64,000 nucleotides of DNA from Pogonophryne albipinna (lineage: Eukaryota; Chordata; Actinopteri; Perciformes; Artedidraconidae), in assembly GCA_028583405.1 (NCBI GenBank), contig CM053256.1, positions 3,466,424-3,530,423 on the forward strand. Reading direction: 5' to 3'. A model generated the notes under the pieces. The model was not told where the DNA came from and ran no database searches. It worked only from the letters and a program-made list of their open reading frames with translations. Numbering within the stretch: position 1 is the first letter of the stretch; the number at the start of each line of letters is the position of its first letter. This document shows positions 25,091 through 35,702 of this stretch, in pieces. A program made the translations under genes and the position numbers.

Positions 25091-26149
25091 GACTCGGACA
25101 CTAGTTCTTCCAAGGCTTATTAGAGGTAAGAGTGGTAGGAGAGGAGTGGAGTTATCTTTGTATTTAGGCTGCAAGTCGACACAGGTGATCAAATGCTGAT
25201 GCTAATAATGATCCGATTAATTTGATATTGATTGTCTGCCAATACCGAATCCTGATCCGATTCTTCTATTTCCCAGATAATACAGCTGCACCGTGTACAC
25301 TAGCTTTATTGGTTTTTGCCATTGTAATTCACCATAAGCAATTGTTGACTGTAACGTCTATGCCAACCAACTGTAATTTGTAATGTATTTTACCGTACTT
25401 TAACGGTCAAGTTCTGGCAACCATAGCAGCCCAAATGTCAACGTAAATGTCAAGTTTTCTTATGTGTACTTATATCTGTACGTTTCTTTTCAGTTTGCTT
25501 CAAGAAGTGGCTTCAACAGACAGAAATGCAGGCCAGATTGGGAAAGGCTGGAAGCTACACAACGGGAAACATGATGGACATGAACAAGGAAAAACAAAAA
25601 ACACTTTCTTTGTTGCCTTTTTCTTATCATGCATAGTGTTACTGTTTTTGTTACCATTTAAATATTGAATTCTATTTATTACTTTTATTTTAAATGAAAT
25701 GCACCTGTTTTAGATAATATATTTATGTTGATGTATTGATTAGCAGGTTGGTTGTTATTTGAATAATTATTGTATTGTTACTGTGTATTTTATTATATTA
25801 ACTAGCTATTTATTGCTATTTATTAAATTAAAATACTGTTATGAACACTGGTAGATACCAGAATACATGACACAATGAATCTTTGTAATATATTTATGTT
25901 CTCTGGTTTAAATAATCATACCAGTACTATTTAAACAATGTATGCTGGTCACCTGGAATCCCGGTAAGTTTCCAGCATGGTATATGTAATACTATTATTA
26001 AACATAAACTGGTGATAGATGGATGCTGGTGACCAGCCCAGCAAACCAGCATGCTGGTCTATGCTGTTTTTTTTTTTAGCTGGCCAGGATGGCTGGTTTA
26101 GCTGGTGCACCAGCTAAACCAGCTAAACCTGGCTCTTAATGTCTTTCGT

Positions 26150-26218
26150 TTTTTGTAAAGCACTTTGAATTGCCTTGTGTTGAAAGGTGCTATATAAATA
26201 AACTTGCCTTGCCTTGCC
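26150..26218 (+). mobile_element. LINE 3' tail with (CCTTG)n
   Basis: GTAAAGCACTTTGAATTGCC, then GGTGCTATATAAATAAA, then a CTTGCCTTGCC tail is the signature of a fish Rex1/L2-type LINE 3' end, dead on arrival after extreme 5' truncation. It interrupts the right arm of the CTGGT-rich element. Confidence 0.7.
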
Positions 26219-26336
26219 TGAACCAGCCATCCTGGCCAGCTAAAGTGTCCAAAACTCCTCTAAACCGGCCAACCATTCCAGCCTAATATCTACTGACTGG
26301 CAGCTAAATTGGGCTAAGCTGTTTTTTTCAGCAGGG

Positions 26337-28256
26337 AAATGTCTCCACATCACAAAACCATCACCATGTGTGTTGTTTGGTTACGAGTTAATGTGTTAAT
26401 TATTCACCATGGAGCAGCTCAAGGGTTTCATTAGCTTTTCAGTTAGGTTAGAAACTTAAAATGCACATTGTAAAAATAATATGATTTCTGCTGCAGGAAG
26501 TACTTTCCCTTTAAATGAACCCAAAAGGGTTTAAGGACATTTAAGGATACAATCTTCTGACATGGTCCCGGGGCTCTGTTTTTCAGACAGTGAGCAAAAT
26601 GCTTTGTTTCTTCAGATAGCTCTAAAGTATGCAAGTCTCTAACTGCAACACGTACAGTGTAATTACAGACATAAACACACAACTCCAATTTCTACATCCC
26701 TTCACCACACTTCCCTTACCTCCTTTCCAGAGCAGGAGGAAAACAATAGCCCTCCTGTGTCTGTGTCCATGTCAGTTACTGTGACCGGACAGCCTGCTGC
26801 GACATCCTGTTTTGGGTTCATAGGACAAGGTTTAAACATATGGTCGTGTTTTGGGTTTGGCCTTTCTTCCACAGTCTGCATGGAAACAAACAGACAACAG
26901 CTGTAGACGACAATTCAGATGTTGTATTGTTACAGGGTTGACGTGGTTTAGTTTGGTTTAGTGTCTAGCTTTTCGGGGTAAAGTCGAGCTGCTGTACCTG
27001 CTTAAGAATTTTGGTGAGCTTGCAGAAAAACCCTGATTTTAAGAGTGGATGTTAAACTGGCAGGAATTCACCACCACTGTAGGCTTTAAAGCTGCTGATG
27101 TGGTTTTCCACTCACATAAAAAATATAGCCAAATATAGCCAAAGACCTCCTGCCAAACACTTTTGCCTAGCAGCAAATCTTGACCGGAAAGTGTTTGACC
27201 CAAATATGACTTCAGAACTGGTTCAAAGTTTTAATTTAATAAAACATATTATGAAACTTCACAAAACTATTTAGAGCACTTTAATCTCCCACTAATGCCA
27301 TACTGTTTTAACATGTTTTACCAGCAATTGTGGGTTTACTTTGTTCGTGTCGTTTCCTTACTGCCACAAAAGCAAAACAGACTTTTCTCTAGGGCAACAA
27401 ATAAAAAATGTGATTCCTTTCTTGCCTGGAGTTTTAAACTCACTGTGGTCTTGAACGCTTCTGGCAACTGTCACAACAAGACTCTTTCAGCGTCACATCG
27501 CAGAGGCAGACAGAACATGAGCTTCTCTTTGGCTAAAAACCTCCAGTCCGGCTGTTTGACAACAACTCGGGTCAAATACTATCACTTTGTGTCCGAGTGG
27601 ACCTCAAACTGTAATGCATTTGCAGCTGGGATTTCTTCCTCCATGCTTTGAGATACAATAATGTGTGTCAGGGTTAGCATGGGTTCTGAAGTGTGTCAAA
27701 TCTGACCTAGTTCTTCTGCGCCAGCAGCTCCAGCAGACTGTGGATGCCTACGCTTGAGAGAAGCTAGCTTCATGACTCAGGGATAGAGAGGCAGTCAGAA
27801 CACACAAAAGTAGCACAGAGGTCTGTAAAATGCAAGAATAAAACACGATAGCTAATAAGCAGCCATGGCACAGTTTAATCAGTGATGTGCCAGATAAATC
27901 AGAAAGCTAAGAGCATGAGGGACTCTGAAGAGGCAGTATGGGAACTGAAGTTACTGTGGAGGACAAGAGATGTGTCCTAGTTCCTTACCACACACGGTGT
28001 CTTAGTCCCTAAACACTGGGAAAGTAGCTAAATTAATAACTACGTAAAGGTCTTGGAAGCATAATAAATGGGCCTGATTTGCTGTCAACGGGCACTGTAC
28101 TGTCCCATATTGTAAAAAACTGAAACTTTTTCAAAGTTTCAGAAAAACACAAATGCTAAGACAAAGTTGGGCATTTTTCAAATGTTGTGTCCGAACAAAT
28201 CACATGATGATTGTAATTGTCGTAACTTTTTCCGGTGGAGCGGAGAGCAAAGAATG
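26337..28256. other. intergenic, nothing recognised
   Basis: Contains a 118-codon + strand open frame at 27295-27651 with no recognisable domain, signal or homologue and no splice support. Judged non-coding. No transposon ends identified. Confidence 0.4.
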
Positions 28257-28350
28257 AGGTACCTGGCTGAAATTGAACCGGCGACATTGCGGTCATAAGG
28301 CATCCGATGCAACCATTCGTCAACCAAAGCTCTACTTCTTCCAACTTCTA
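28257..28350 (-). tRNA. tRNA-derived relic (not a functional tRNA)
   Basis: On the - strand a B-box-like GGTTCAATTTC (plus 28269-28279) is preceded by TTATGACCGCAATGTCGCC, a tRNA-like anticodon/variable region, and further upstream by GAAGTAGAGC, like a D-arm end. The acceptor stem does not pair and about 20 extra nt separate the D-arm from the T-arm. It is therefore best read as a tRNA pseudogene or the head of a tRNA-derived SINE. Confidence 0.35.
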
Positions 28351-28492
28351 GGAAAGAGAGTAAAACGTTTAGGAACTTTGACGGCAGATTAGGTTTGAAT
28401 AAAGATAGAGGGACTGGAACGTGAGTTTGATTTGATACAGAAATAAAATGAAATCCTCATAAGTGAGTCCAAGAATGGCTGGAATGATCCAA

Positions 28493-28518
28493 AGCAGCAG
28501 CAGCAGCAGCAGCAGCAG
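28493..28518 (+). repeat. short (AGC)n array
   Basis: Eight to nine AGC/CAG trinucleotide units, uninterrupted, in intergenic sequence. There is no coding context. Confidence 0.9.
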
Positions 28519-28519
28519 T

Positions 28520-31510
28520 CGAATAAGTTATGTAACACCGTTTCAGAATCCAACAGCTGGCTCACATCTGTGAATCTACCAGAGAATCCGACAAAAGCAA
28601 ATGATGACTGTGTTGTACCTGCTTATTGTCCTAACCCACCATTTCAGCTACTGCTCCTTTGACTCTGAATACCAGGCTAAATGGCTGAAATCTTAAACCA
28701 AACCTTGGCAGGAGGTGATGGGGGAAATCTGCCACGGTGTACCCCCGCCTCCGTAACAAAAACCATCCCTGAGCTGAAGGTATCCTATGGCTGCGTCGGG
28801 CCATAAATCAGAGGAATGGCCCTTTTCATTCCCCTGCTCTCATGCGTGACCTCCGCTTCCCAGGGGGTCAGGGAGATGGGATGAGCCTCAGGCCTGAGAG
28901 AAACCTGACCAGGAGCCATGGACCCCTCTTCAAATAACCACCTGACGTCAGGAAAGACTGCAGCAGAACAACGGTAGCACTGCCGAGGGGCTCTGGTTCA
29001 ACCCCAGACGGAAATTTACAGAAAGAGGAGACAAGAGTTTATGTGTCAGTTGACCCTTAGTGTGGTACAAGGGCAGGGCAGGACAGGAGACTGAATATTA
29101 ACCAGTTTTAATTCAGGGAGTATTCCTGCTTTAGCTGATATAAAGGTTAAATATTTGACTTTAACCATGGCTGCACAGTTGGTTTGAATAGACCCATGTC
29201 TAAAATGCTCTAATTATCATCAGGTAGTAGCATCTCTAAACTTAAACAGTATATTGAGTTATCAACAAATCTAGATCTATTGTGCATTATCTGTTTTAAT
29301 ATCCCTCTTCTTGTTTTTTCTAATCTCTGATTTCAATGACCCGTCTTTGTCTCGTCTAAACAACCCAACTGTCATCATAATAGGGACATTTGACTGAATA
29401 ATTTATCATGGTTATCTATGGCATATCCAATATTTTGACTATGCATAAAACATGTTTCTCTTAAATACATCACAATATGTTGTATATCTCAGATACATCA
29501 GTTTTTTCCTGACTCTTGTGTTGCTTTTGATATTGAAATCTCTGAAGTTCAAAACAGAAAGACAGCTTATTATCTGAAGACATTACTCATATTGGTACTT
29601 CGTTTTTTGTCTGCTTTTTCTTTTTATAATGAGCGTCAATGCCATCGTTGTGACGAACGTTAATCCATTCAAGATAGGAAAATCTACAAGGTACGTTAAC
29701 GGAGCTAACGTCACATAAATACGCTAAACAATTATTACTAAATACTGTATGTCAACTAAGTAAAACTACTAACCCGTTTTTTATTTCAAATAACTCTCAG
29801 ATATAGCAGAAGAGATGTAAATGGGATTAAGTGGTCTGTTTTGTTATAAATATAAAACACGTTAACATATTTTTGGCAGCCACTACTGTATAGCGCACTA
29901 ACGTGAGACTTTTATTTGTTGTGACAGGAGGGAGAGACGTTATTGTTCTTTGTTGTGTCAGTGCAGTGTTTTGGATAGCCGGATTAAGGCTGTGTGGTCG
30001 AGAGTTCAGCCGAGCCGGTCAGCAAATAATCCTCAGCGTTTGTTTTCAGATGCTAAGAGTGCAGATTAGCTGGGTTTACTGCAAGTTTTTCTCATGGAAA
30101 TTGGAAACATTTTCACTGTAAAGTTTGTTTTTAAGTAATATCCAAACAGTGTAACCCCTACATACTGTATCCTTCCCATGTGGTTAGGAAGAATGAGAAG
30201 AATTACACAAACAAATAAGATTTTATGGTGAATAGATTTCTGTTTGTTTTTGAAGAATGTTAGAGTATAAGAGAAAGTGCCTTTTAGAGCGGATACTTCA
30301 GAGCAGATGTTCCTCATGACAACAAGTAAAATAAAACTATGGAGGTAAATCAAAAATCCACAGTCGGCCACATGACATTTAAATGATGATGTTGGTTGAA
30401 CAGGGCGACAAGTACCGATCAAAGTCAAATTTTCTTTTGGTTGCAAACCAATATTTTAGCTATGCACTAAATTAAATTTAATCTGAAGCGATGTGGCATC
30501 CCAGCATTCCTGGAATCTAATGCAGGAAAGTGTTTGTGAAGTTCAGTATTTTAAACAGTATGGCAGTTTGAATGTCAGGTGATTCTTCAAATGTGATTTT
30601 GAGTCCATATAAACAAAGAAAAATGTTAATTGTATCCAATTTAATCATATATTCCATTCAAATTATGTATATGGGGCCAAATGCTGTCTGAAAGCTGTGT
30701 AAACAGGCACACGTCTTGCCTCAAAACGTGATGACCGCACAGCTGTTGATGTGCAAATAACTACTCAGGATTCAAACTTGAGAACTTGCTTTTGCAGAGC
30801 ACGCAGACTCTATGATTACCATCCAGACATGCCACCCTCAATGAGTCCATGAGTGTGTGCAGATTTTCAAAAATAAGTGTTTTTTCTACGCTGGTAAAAC
30901 AATTGTGTATCCAATTATATCGCTTATTTCTACAATCTGCAGAGTTATTCGCCGTGAAAGCATTTTAGGTCACAGGGATGTGAGACAGCAGTCTAATCAC
31001 ACGGTCAGATCTATTCCCAGTCATGTGGGAACAAGAACACATCAGGTCGACAGCTGGCCCTCGTTCCCCGTCTGTATCCATGAAAACATTAATCTACGCT
31101 TCTCCGGCGCTGATATTCGACTCCCAACGAGGGCGCAGAGTTCATAACCCAAACTACTCGATACACTCTCTTTATTGCACCTCAACGGTTTCCTTTCACT
31201 CTAACACTATTAGGTCTTGATGTTTTCACCAAACTGGGTAAAAGCGTCTCCTGGGACCATGTGTTCACAATATGGCCGGGGTACAACCAATGACAGGCCT
31301 TCTCATTTTTAGATGTCAGCTTTGATGTGTTCCACGGCCAGTTATATCTGTTTGGGAAAATGTATGTTTGAAAGGACAAATCATCCACAACTTCAAGTAT
31401 TCTCCGTCAGCGTCTCCTCCTTATGAAGGTAGATAAGGTGCAAAATGTGAGAGTGTGTAAAACCTGATGTGAGCACTTGCATAAAAAAAATCTGAGCTTG
31501 TGTGCATACA
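28520..31510. other. intergenic, nothing established
   Basis: No gene or transposon could be established. A strong donor-like AAG|GTACGT near 29691 and an acceptor-like GTGACAG|GAGG near 29928 could bound an unknown transcript, but no coding frame connects them. The open frames 29903-30121, 30066-30446 and 30857-31147 are unrecognised. Confidence 0.35.
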
Positions 31511-31513
31511 TTT

Positions 31514-31633
31514 ACACTTGTATAACATATCCACGTAACTGTGAACCAAATGTACACTTGTACAAAATATCCACGTAACTGTGAACCAAATGTACACTTG
31601 TACAAAATATCCACGTAACTGTAAACCAAATTT
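31514..31633 (+). repeat. 40-bp tandem repeat, three units
   Basis: Three head-to-tail copies of a 40-bp unit starting ACACTTGTAC and containing ATCCACGTAACTGT. Units two and three differ at a few sites. It shares the 40-bp period with the larger array at 24331 but not its sequence. Confidence 0.9.
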
Positions 31634-31959
31634 GAAGAAAAAAAAGTTTTGTAGCTTGTAGAAAAAAAATGAACTTAGTGATGAAATGTTCACTTGCAGA
31701 AAAATACATATTTTTTAAATATATTTTCCATTACAACTGCAACTTGGTTATTACAACCTCTCAAATCAGTCATTACAACTTGACGAATCTGCTCTGTGGC
31801 AGTATAAATAGACGAATCTGCGGTCTTGACTTTTGCTACACTTCTTGCGATAAATGTGTCGCAAAAGTAATTTTCACCTGTAGATGTCGGGGGAGGGAGG
31901 GGGGTTGGAGCGAAGGGGCGGAGCTATCAGAACAACGAGGTTCGGGTCAGTGGCCCCTA

Positions 31960-32220
31960 CACACGGCGGCGTGTATTGCCGCTTCAACGCTTCTGCCCAT
32001 TCACTTTGAATGGGGTGACGTTACGATTCGCCGAACTACATTGTGGGAGCAAAGCGTAGCTTCTCTCGCGGTGCTCGCTGCAAAAGTAGAGCAATGTTCT
32101 ACTTTTGACGCCTCGACGGAGGCGTCAGTCAATCGAATCATATGCCAGTACAAGCTCTAGCCAATCAAACCGTGTGCTTGTGTGTATGGGGCGGGAGATT
32201 CATGTGATTGGTTGTTGGTC
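31960..32220 (+). repeat. CpG-rich interspersed repeat, family B copy 2
   Basis: Partner of 23446-23870. The left half (CACTTTGAATGGGGTGACGT, CGCCGAACTACATTGTGG) is in the same orientation. The right half (ATCATATGCCAGTACAAGC, GGGGCGGGAGATT) is the reverse complement of the right half of the other copy. Probably a MITE; boundaries unresolved. Confidence 0.6.
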
Positions 32221-32299
32221 GAGTTTCAGCCACCCCCCCCCGCCGGCAAGTGACAACGAAGACTTCAGAATCTTAATATCCCTTAATGTTTGTATGCAA

Positions 32300-33660
32300 T
32301 TGTGCTAAATTCAACTCTGGAATCAAGCAAATATTAATATGTTTGCACGACATTAGTTATTTATATTTTGATATCACTGAACTATACGTTTAATACATTT
32401 AAGTCAAGCTAAGCTACATGTGATGGTAGTTAGTTAGTACTCTTACCTGTGAGGCCTCCTCCAAACAGCATAATAACCAGACTGTATCATTAAAACTACA
32501 AGTACCAGTTCTAGATCCTTGACTTTAGACAAACAATTCAAAAGACAAAATGTATTTACAGACCAATCTTTATTTGAATGTGCCTCTTAACCTGATATAT
32601 TAGTTATACAGTAATAGTATTGACAATCTAAAAAAACTGAGCAACTCAACAGTCAACTTTATATTTCTTATTGTCTAAAGCATTTATTATTTTCATTTTC
32701 CCCCTCTCATATTCAGTGTGGACGGATTGAGACAGCCTGGTGTCCAGAGAGCTGCAGAGACTTCAGGGAGAAACCTCCGTGTGATGGACGTCCTGTCTGT
32801 TGGTTTGGAGAGGACTGAGAGTCTTTCCTCAGCGAGGAGGACCAGGCCTGATGGAGGAGCCCATGCTGGGCAAAGCTGATACCAACTGCACAGGCCTAGT
32901 CTGTCACGTTATTTGACTAAATGTGTTCACTTATACATTTAATAGGTTTACACCTTCTGTCCATATGTGCTTTTTATTTAAAACATGTTTGATTAACTTT
33001 TAGTTCACATTTCAATAAATTGTATTTGTATTCCTTTTGTCCATTATTCTTACTGAAAATGTTAGATTACACATTCACATCTGACTGAAGATTGGCCCCA
33101 TTTATTTGTGACGTTGCAAACTCTGCGGTAAAAGGCACAAGTGATGTGAAGCTCATAAAGTGAGGCAAATAGAAACAATCAGCTGATGGAGTGTAGATGT
33201 GGAAATAGATGCATCCATTCAGCTGACTATGTTTTTCGCCACACTTTATAAGCCTGACTATAACCACCCCTTCTCTGAGGTGCAGGCAGCGTCACAAACA
33301 AATGATGGTCCTGGTAGACTACAAAAATATTCGGTGTGCAGATCTTTGTTTTCACAATAAAAGTAGTTTCTTAGTGAATGTCCTGTACTGGTCTTAAAAT
33401 CTAATAACATCAGCTTTTAATTTTCCTCTTGGATGTTCTTCTTGACCCTCAGAGAAGGAGAACATGTCGTGTCTTTCAGGCATGTCCTTTCCTAACAAAA
33501 ATGACAGGAAACATAAAACATATTATTGCAGAACAAGTGTGTTATTCATGAAAGAGGTGTGTTTGTGTGTTTAGGGGCTGTAGATATAATTATTTTGTAA
33601 TTGTAATCAGATTATGAATGAACAGTATGAAGTTCATCAACATTGAAATGTATGTTATTA
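32300..33660. other. intergenic, possible non-coding terminal exon
   Basis: A good acceptor-like tract (CCCCCTCTCATATTCAG, ending near 32716) precedes a GC-richer stretch that has no long open frame, and an AATAAA lies at 33014-33019. This is the layout of a non-coding last exon, but nothing upstream anchors it. The rest is AT-rich and featureless. Confidence 0.25.
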
Positions 33661-33671
33661 TAAAATAATAT

Positions 33672-35309
33672 TTAACTTAAAGGGACTCGAGAGGGGACTC
33701 GAGAGGAGATTTGAGAGATGACTTGAAAGGGAACTCGAGAGGGGACTCGAGAGGGAACTCGAGAGGGAACTGGAGAGGAAACTTGAGAGGTGACTCGAGA
33801 GGAGGCTTGAGAGGTGACTTGAGAGGGAACTGGAGAGGATACTTGAGAGGGAACTCGAGAGGAGACTTGAGAGATGACTCGAGAGGGGACTCGAGAGAGA
33901 ACTGGAGGGGTGACTTGAGAGGGGACTCGAGAGGGAACTTGAGAAGTGTCTTGAAAGGGGACTCGAGAGGGGACTCGAGAGGAGACTTGAGAGGGAACTG
34001 GAGGGGTAACTTGAGAGGAGACTCGAGAGGAGACTCGAGAGGTGTCTTGAAAGGGGACTCGAGATGGGACTCGAGAGGTAGCTAGAGAGGAGACTTGAGA
34101 GGGAACTGGAGAGGAGACTTGAGAGCGTTGGTTCGCCAACAGAACACGGGGGGCTGGAGTCGGCCGGTATGCTGACAGGACTCGGGGAGCTGGCGTCGGC
34201 TGGAGAGCCAGCAGGAGACGAGGTGCTGGAGTCGGCCGGTATGCTGACAGGACTCGGGGAGCTGGCGTCGGCTGGAGAGCCAGCAGGAGACGAGGTGCTG
34301 GAGTCGGCCGGTACGCCGACAGGACACGGGGAGCTGTCGTCGGCCGGAGACGAGGGGCTGGAGTCGAAACCATGGCTGCTGGGGCCAGGACTGAGGCTGG
34401 AACCATGGCTGCCGGGGCCAGGACTGAGGCTGGAACCATGGCTGCCGGGGCCAGAACTGGGGCCGGAACCATGGCTGCTGGGGCCAGAACTGGGGCTGGA
34501 ACCATGGCTGCTGGGGCCAGAACTGGGGCTGGAACCATGGCTGCTGGGGCCAGAACTGGAGCCGGAACCATGGCTGCTGGGGCCAGAACAGGGGCTGGAA
34601 CCATGGCTGCTGGGGCCTGTACTGGAGCCGGAACCATGGCTGTTGGGCGCGGAGCGGAAGCCTGGACCCTGGCTGTGTAAGCCAGGTAATGGAGTTTGGA
34701 AGCAAAGCTGCGTGGGCCGGTACTGGAGCATGGAGCCATGGCTGCTGGGGCCTGTACTGGGGCTGGAACCATGGCTGCTGGGGCCAGAACTGGGGCCGGA
34801 ACCATGGCTGCTGGGGCCAGAACTGGGGCTGGAACCATGGCTGCTGGGGCCAGAACTGGGGCCGGAACCATGGCTGCTGGGGCTCGGGCTGCTAGCATGG
34901 CCTTGCGACGACTCCTCTTAGCAGCCGCCTGAATACTCCGTGGACCTCCATAAGCAAGACGAGTTCCGGAATACAACTCCTGGACAGGAGCAGGAACTGG
35001 GGCAGAAGCACGGGTTGACTTCAGGCGGAACCCACCAAGGCGTATGGTGCCAGGTTGGGAATTGGGAGACATGGAGCTAGCATGCCTGGGGCTAGCAGGC
35101 CGGGAATCACATGCTTGAAGGAAGTCCAAATTCCAGTCAGGTAAGAACTCAACGAAACATAGTTTCTCTGCTGCCATCTGGCGCGCCTCTGCCAAAACAG
35201 CCTCTCGCTGCTGAACTCCGGACGCTCCCCTCCATTCACCATAGCTGCAAGCCAGCAAGTAGGTGAATGAAAGCAGCTCCCTTTCAAAAGGATCATCTGC
35301 TGGGTCCAT
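33672..35309 (-). CDS. repeat-expanded ORF of LTR retroelement
   Basis: A 545-codon frame starting 19 nt inside the LTR-like block, with an MDPADD start. Residues 1-140 are non-repetitive; the opening MDPA and the position right after an LTR recall the Gag start of fish Ty3/gypsy-type elements (family resemblance from memory). The remainder is three tandem arrays in succession: an 11-aa APAAMVPAPVL unit, a 24-aa PAPRVLSAYRPT-type unit, and a 4-aa SRVP/SQVS unit. No protease, reverse transcriptase or integrase follows. Because the period of every array is a multiple of three, other frames on both strands are also open. It is either a degenerated or non-autonomous retroelement ORF or a repeat-born protein. 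Translation is unproven. No zinc knuckle was seen. Confidence 0.5.
   Translation of the reverse strand: MDPADDPFERELLSFTYLLACSYGEWRGASGVQQREAVLAEARQMAAEKLCFVEFLPDWNLDFLQACDSRPASPRHASSMSPNSQPGTIRLGGFRLKSTRASAPVPAPVQELYSGTRLAYGGPRSIQAAAKRSRRKAMLAARAPAAMVPAPVLAPAAMVPAPVLAPAAMVPAPVLAPAAMVPAPVQAPAAMAPCSSTGPRSFASKLHYLAYTARVQASAPRPTAMVPAPVQAPAAMVPAPVLAPAAMVPAPVLAPAAMVPAPVLAPAAMVPAPVLAPAAMVPAPVLAPAAMVPASVLAPAAMVPASVLAPAAMVSTPAPRLRPTTAPRVLSAYRPTPAPRLLLALQPTPAPRVLSAYRPTPAPRLLLALQPTPAPRVLSAYRPTPAPRVLLANQRSQVSSPVPSQVSSLATSRVPSRVPFQDTSRVSSRVSSQVTPPVPSQVSSRVPSRVPFQDTSQVPSRVPSQVTPPVLSRVPSRVISQVSSRVPSQVSSPVPSQVTSQASSRVTSQVSSPVPSRVPSRVPSRVPFQVISQISSRVPSRVPLS
33681..34130 (-). repeat. 12-bp tandem array
   Basis: About 37 diverged units of a 12-bp motif, GAGGGGACTCGA with variants GAGGGAACTCGA and GAGGAGACTTGA on the + strand. 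On the - strand it encodes a four-residue SRVP/SQVS repeat at the C-terminal end of the retroelement ORF. Xho-like CTCGAG words recur throughout. Confidence 0.9.
34166..34375 (-). repeat. 72-bp tandem array
   Basis: Two near-identical 72-bp units start at 34166 and 34238 (GGTATGCTGACAGGACTCGG), with a third partial, more diverged unit from 34310. They encode a 24-residue Pro/Ala/Arg-rich repeat in the retroelement ORF. Confidence 0.9.
34375..34900 (-). repeat. 33-bp tandem arrays in two blocks
   Basis: Units of 33 bp (GGGGCCAGAACTGGGGCTGG plus AACCATGGCTGCT) fill about 34375-34650 and 34735-34895, split by a non-repeat spacer of roughly 90 bp. On the - strand each encodes APAAMVPAPVL. Variation is limited to a few sites (GGCC/GGCT, AGAACTG/AGGACTG, CTGTACTG). 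Confidence 0.92.
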
Positions 35310-35328
35310 TTCTCTGGTCGGTTCGTAA

Positions 35329-35702
35329 TGTTACGGTGTATGTTAGAAGCAAGACCCAAATGCAGTTATAAACTGAAAAAACTCTTTTATTTCAAGGCTA
35401 GGATATAAACAAAGACAAAACAGAACACTCACCGACGAACTAGTCATGACACAAGACGAACCGACAAAGACAGACAGAAAAACCAGAACTTAAATACACA
35501 CAAGACTAATCATACAAACAAGACACAGATGAGGAGGGAGGAGAAAACACAGGGACACCAGGTGAACACAATCGGGTAAATTAGACACACCAGGGAAACT
35601 AACGACAGGGAACCACAGACAGATTTAAACAAGACACAACGCAGACAAAAAAACAAAAACAGATCTAGACAAGACAAAACACCATAAAGACAGATCGTGA
35701 CA
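35329..35702 (-). mobile_element. 5' LTR of truncated retroelement
   Basis: Read on the - strand, the block starts TGTCACGATCTG and ends CACCGTAACA, the TG...CA ends of an LTR. It contains a TATTTAAG box, then an AATAAAAG poly(A) signal close to its 3' end, and is followed immediately by the retroelement ORF start. It is 374 bp long. No second LTR was found on the 3' side (below 33672), so the element is truncated or rearranged. No clear tRNA primer site was recognised. Confidence 0.6.

Larger units (their letters stand above)
23131..26336. mobile_element. 3.2-kb CTGGT-rich composite TIR element
   Basis: The left end reads CCCTGCTGAAAAAACCAGC and the right end, inverted, reads CCCTGCTGAAAAAAACAGC. 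Both terminal segments are dense in ACCAG/CTGGT words (TGCTGGTCTATGCTGG and similar), making long imperfect inverted repeats. Inside are a 430-bp CpG-rich repeat (23446-23870), a LINE-like tail (24100-24150), the 40-bp minisatellite (24331-25090), AT-rich filler, and another LINE-like tail within the right arm (26150-26218). No intact transposase is present. I see no unambiguous target duplication, so the superfamily is left open. Confidence 0.65.

Noticed and set aside
28257..28350. Functional tRNA gene
   Set aside because: The acceptor stem does not pair and the anticodon region is about 20 nt too long; kept only as a relic.
34169..34921. 250-codon + strand frame over the tandem arrays
   Set aside because: Several frames are open there because array periods are multiples of three; only the - strand frame has a non-repeat head next to an LTR.
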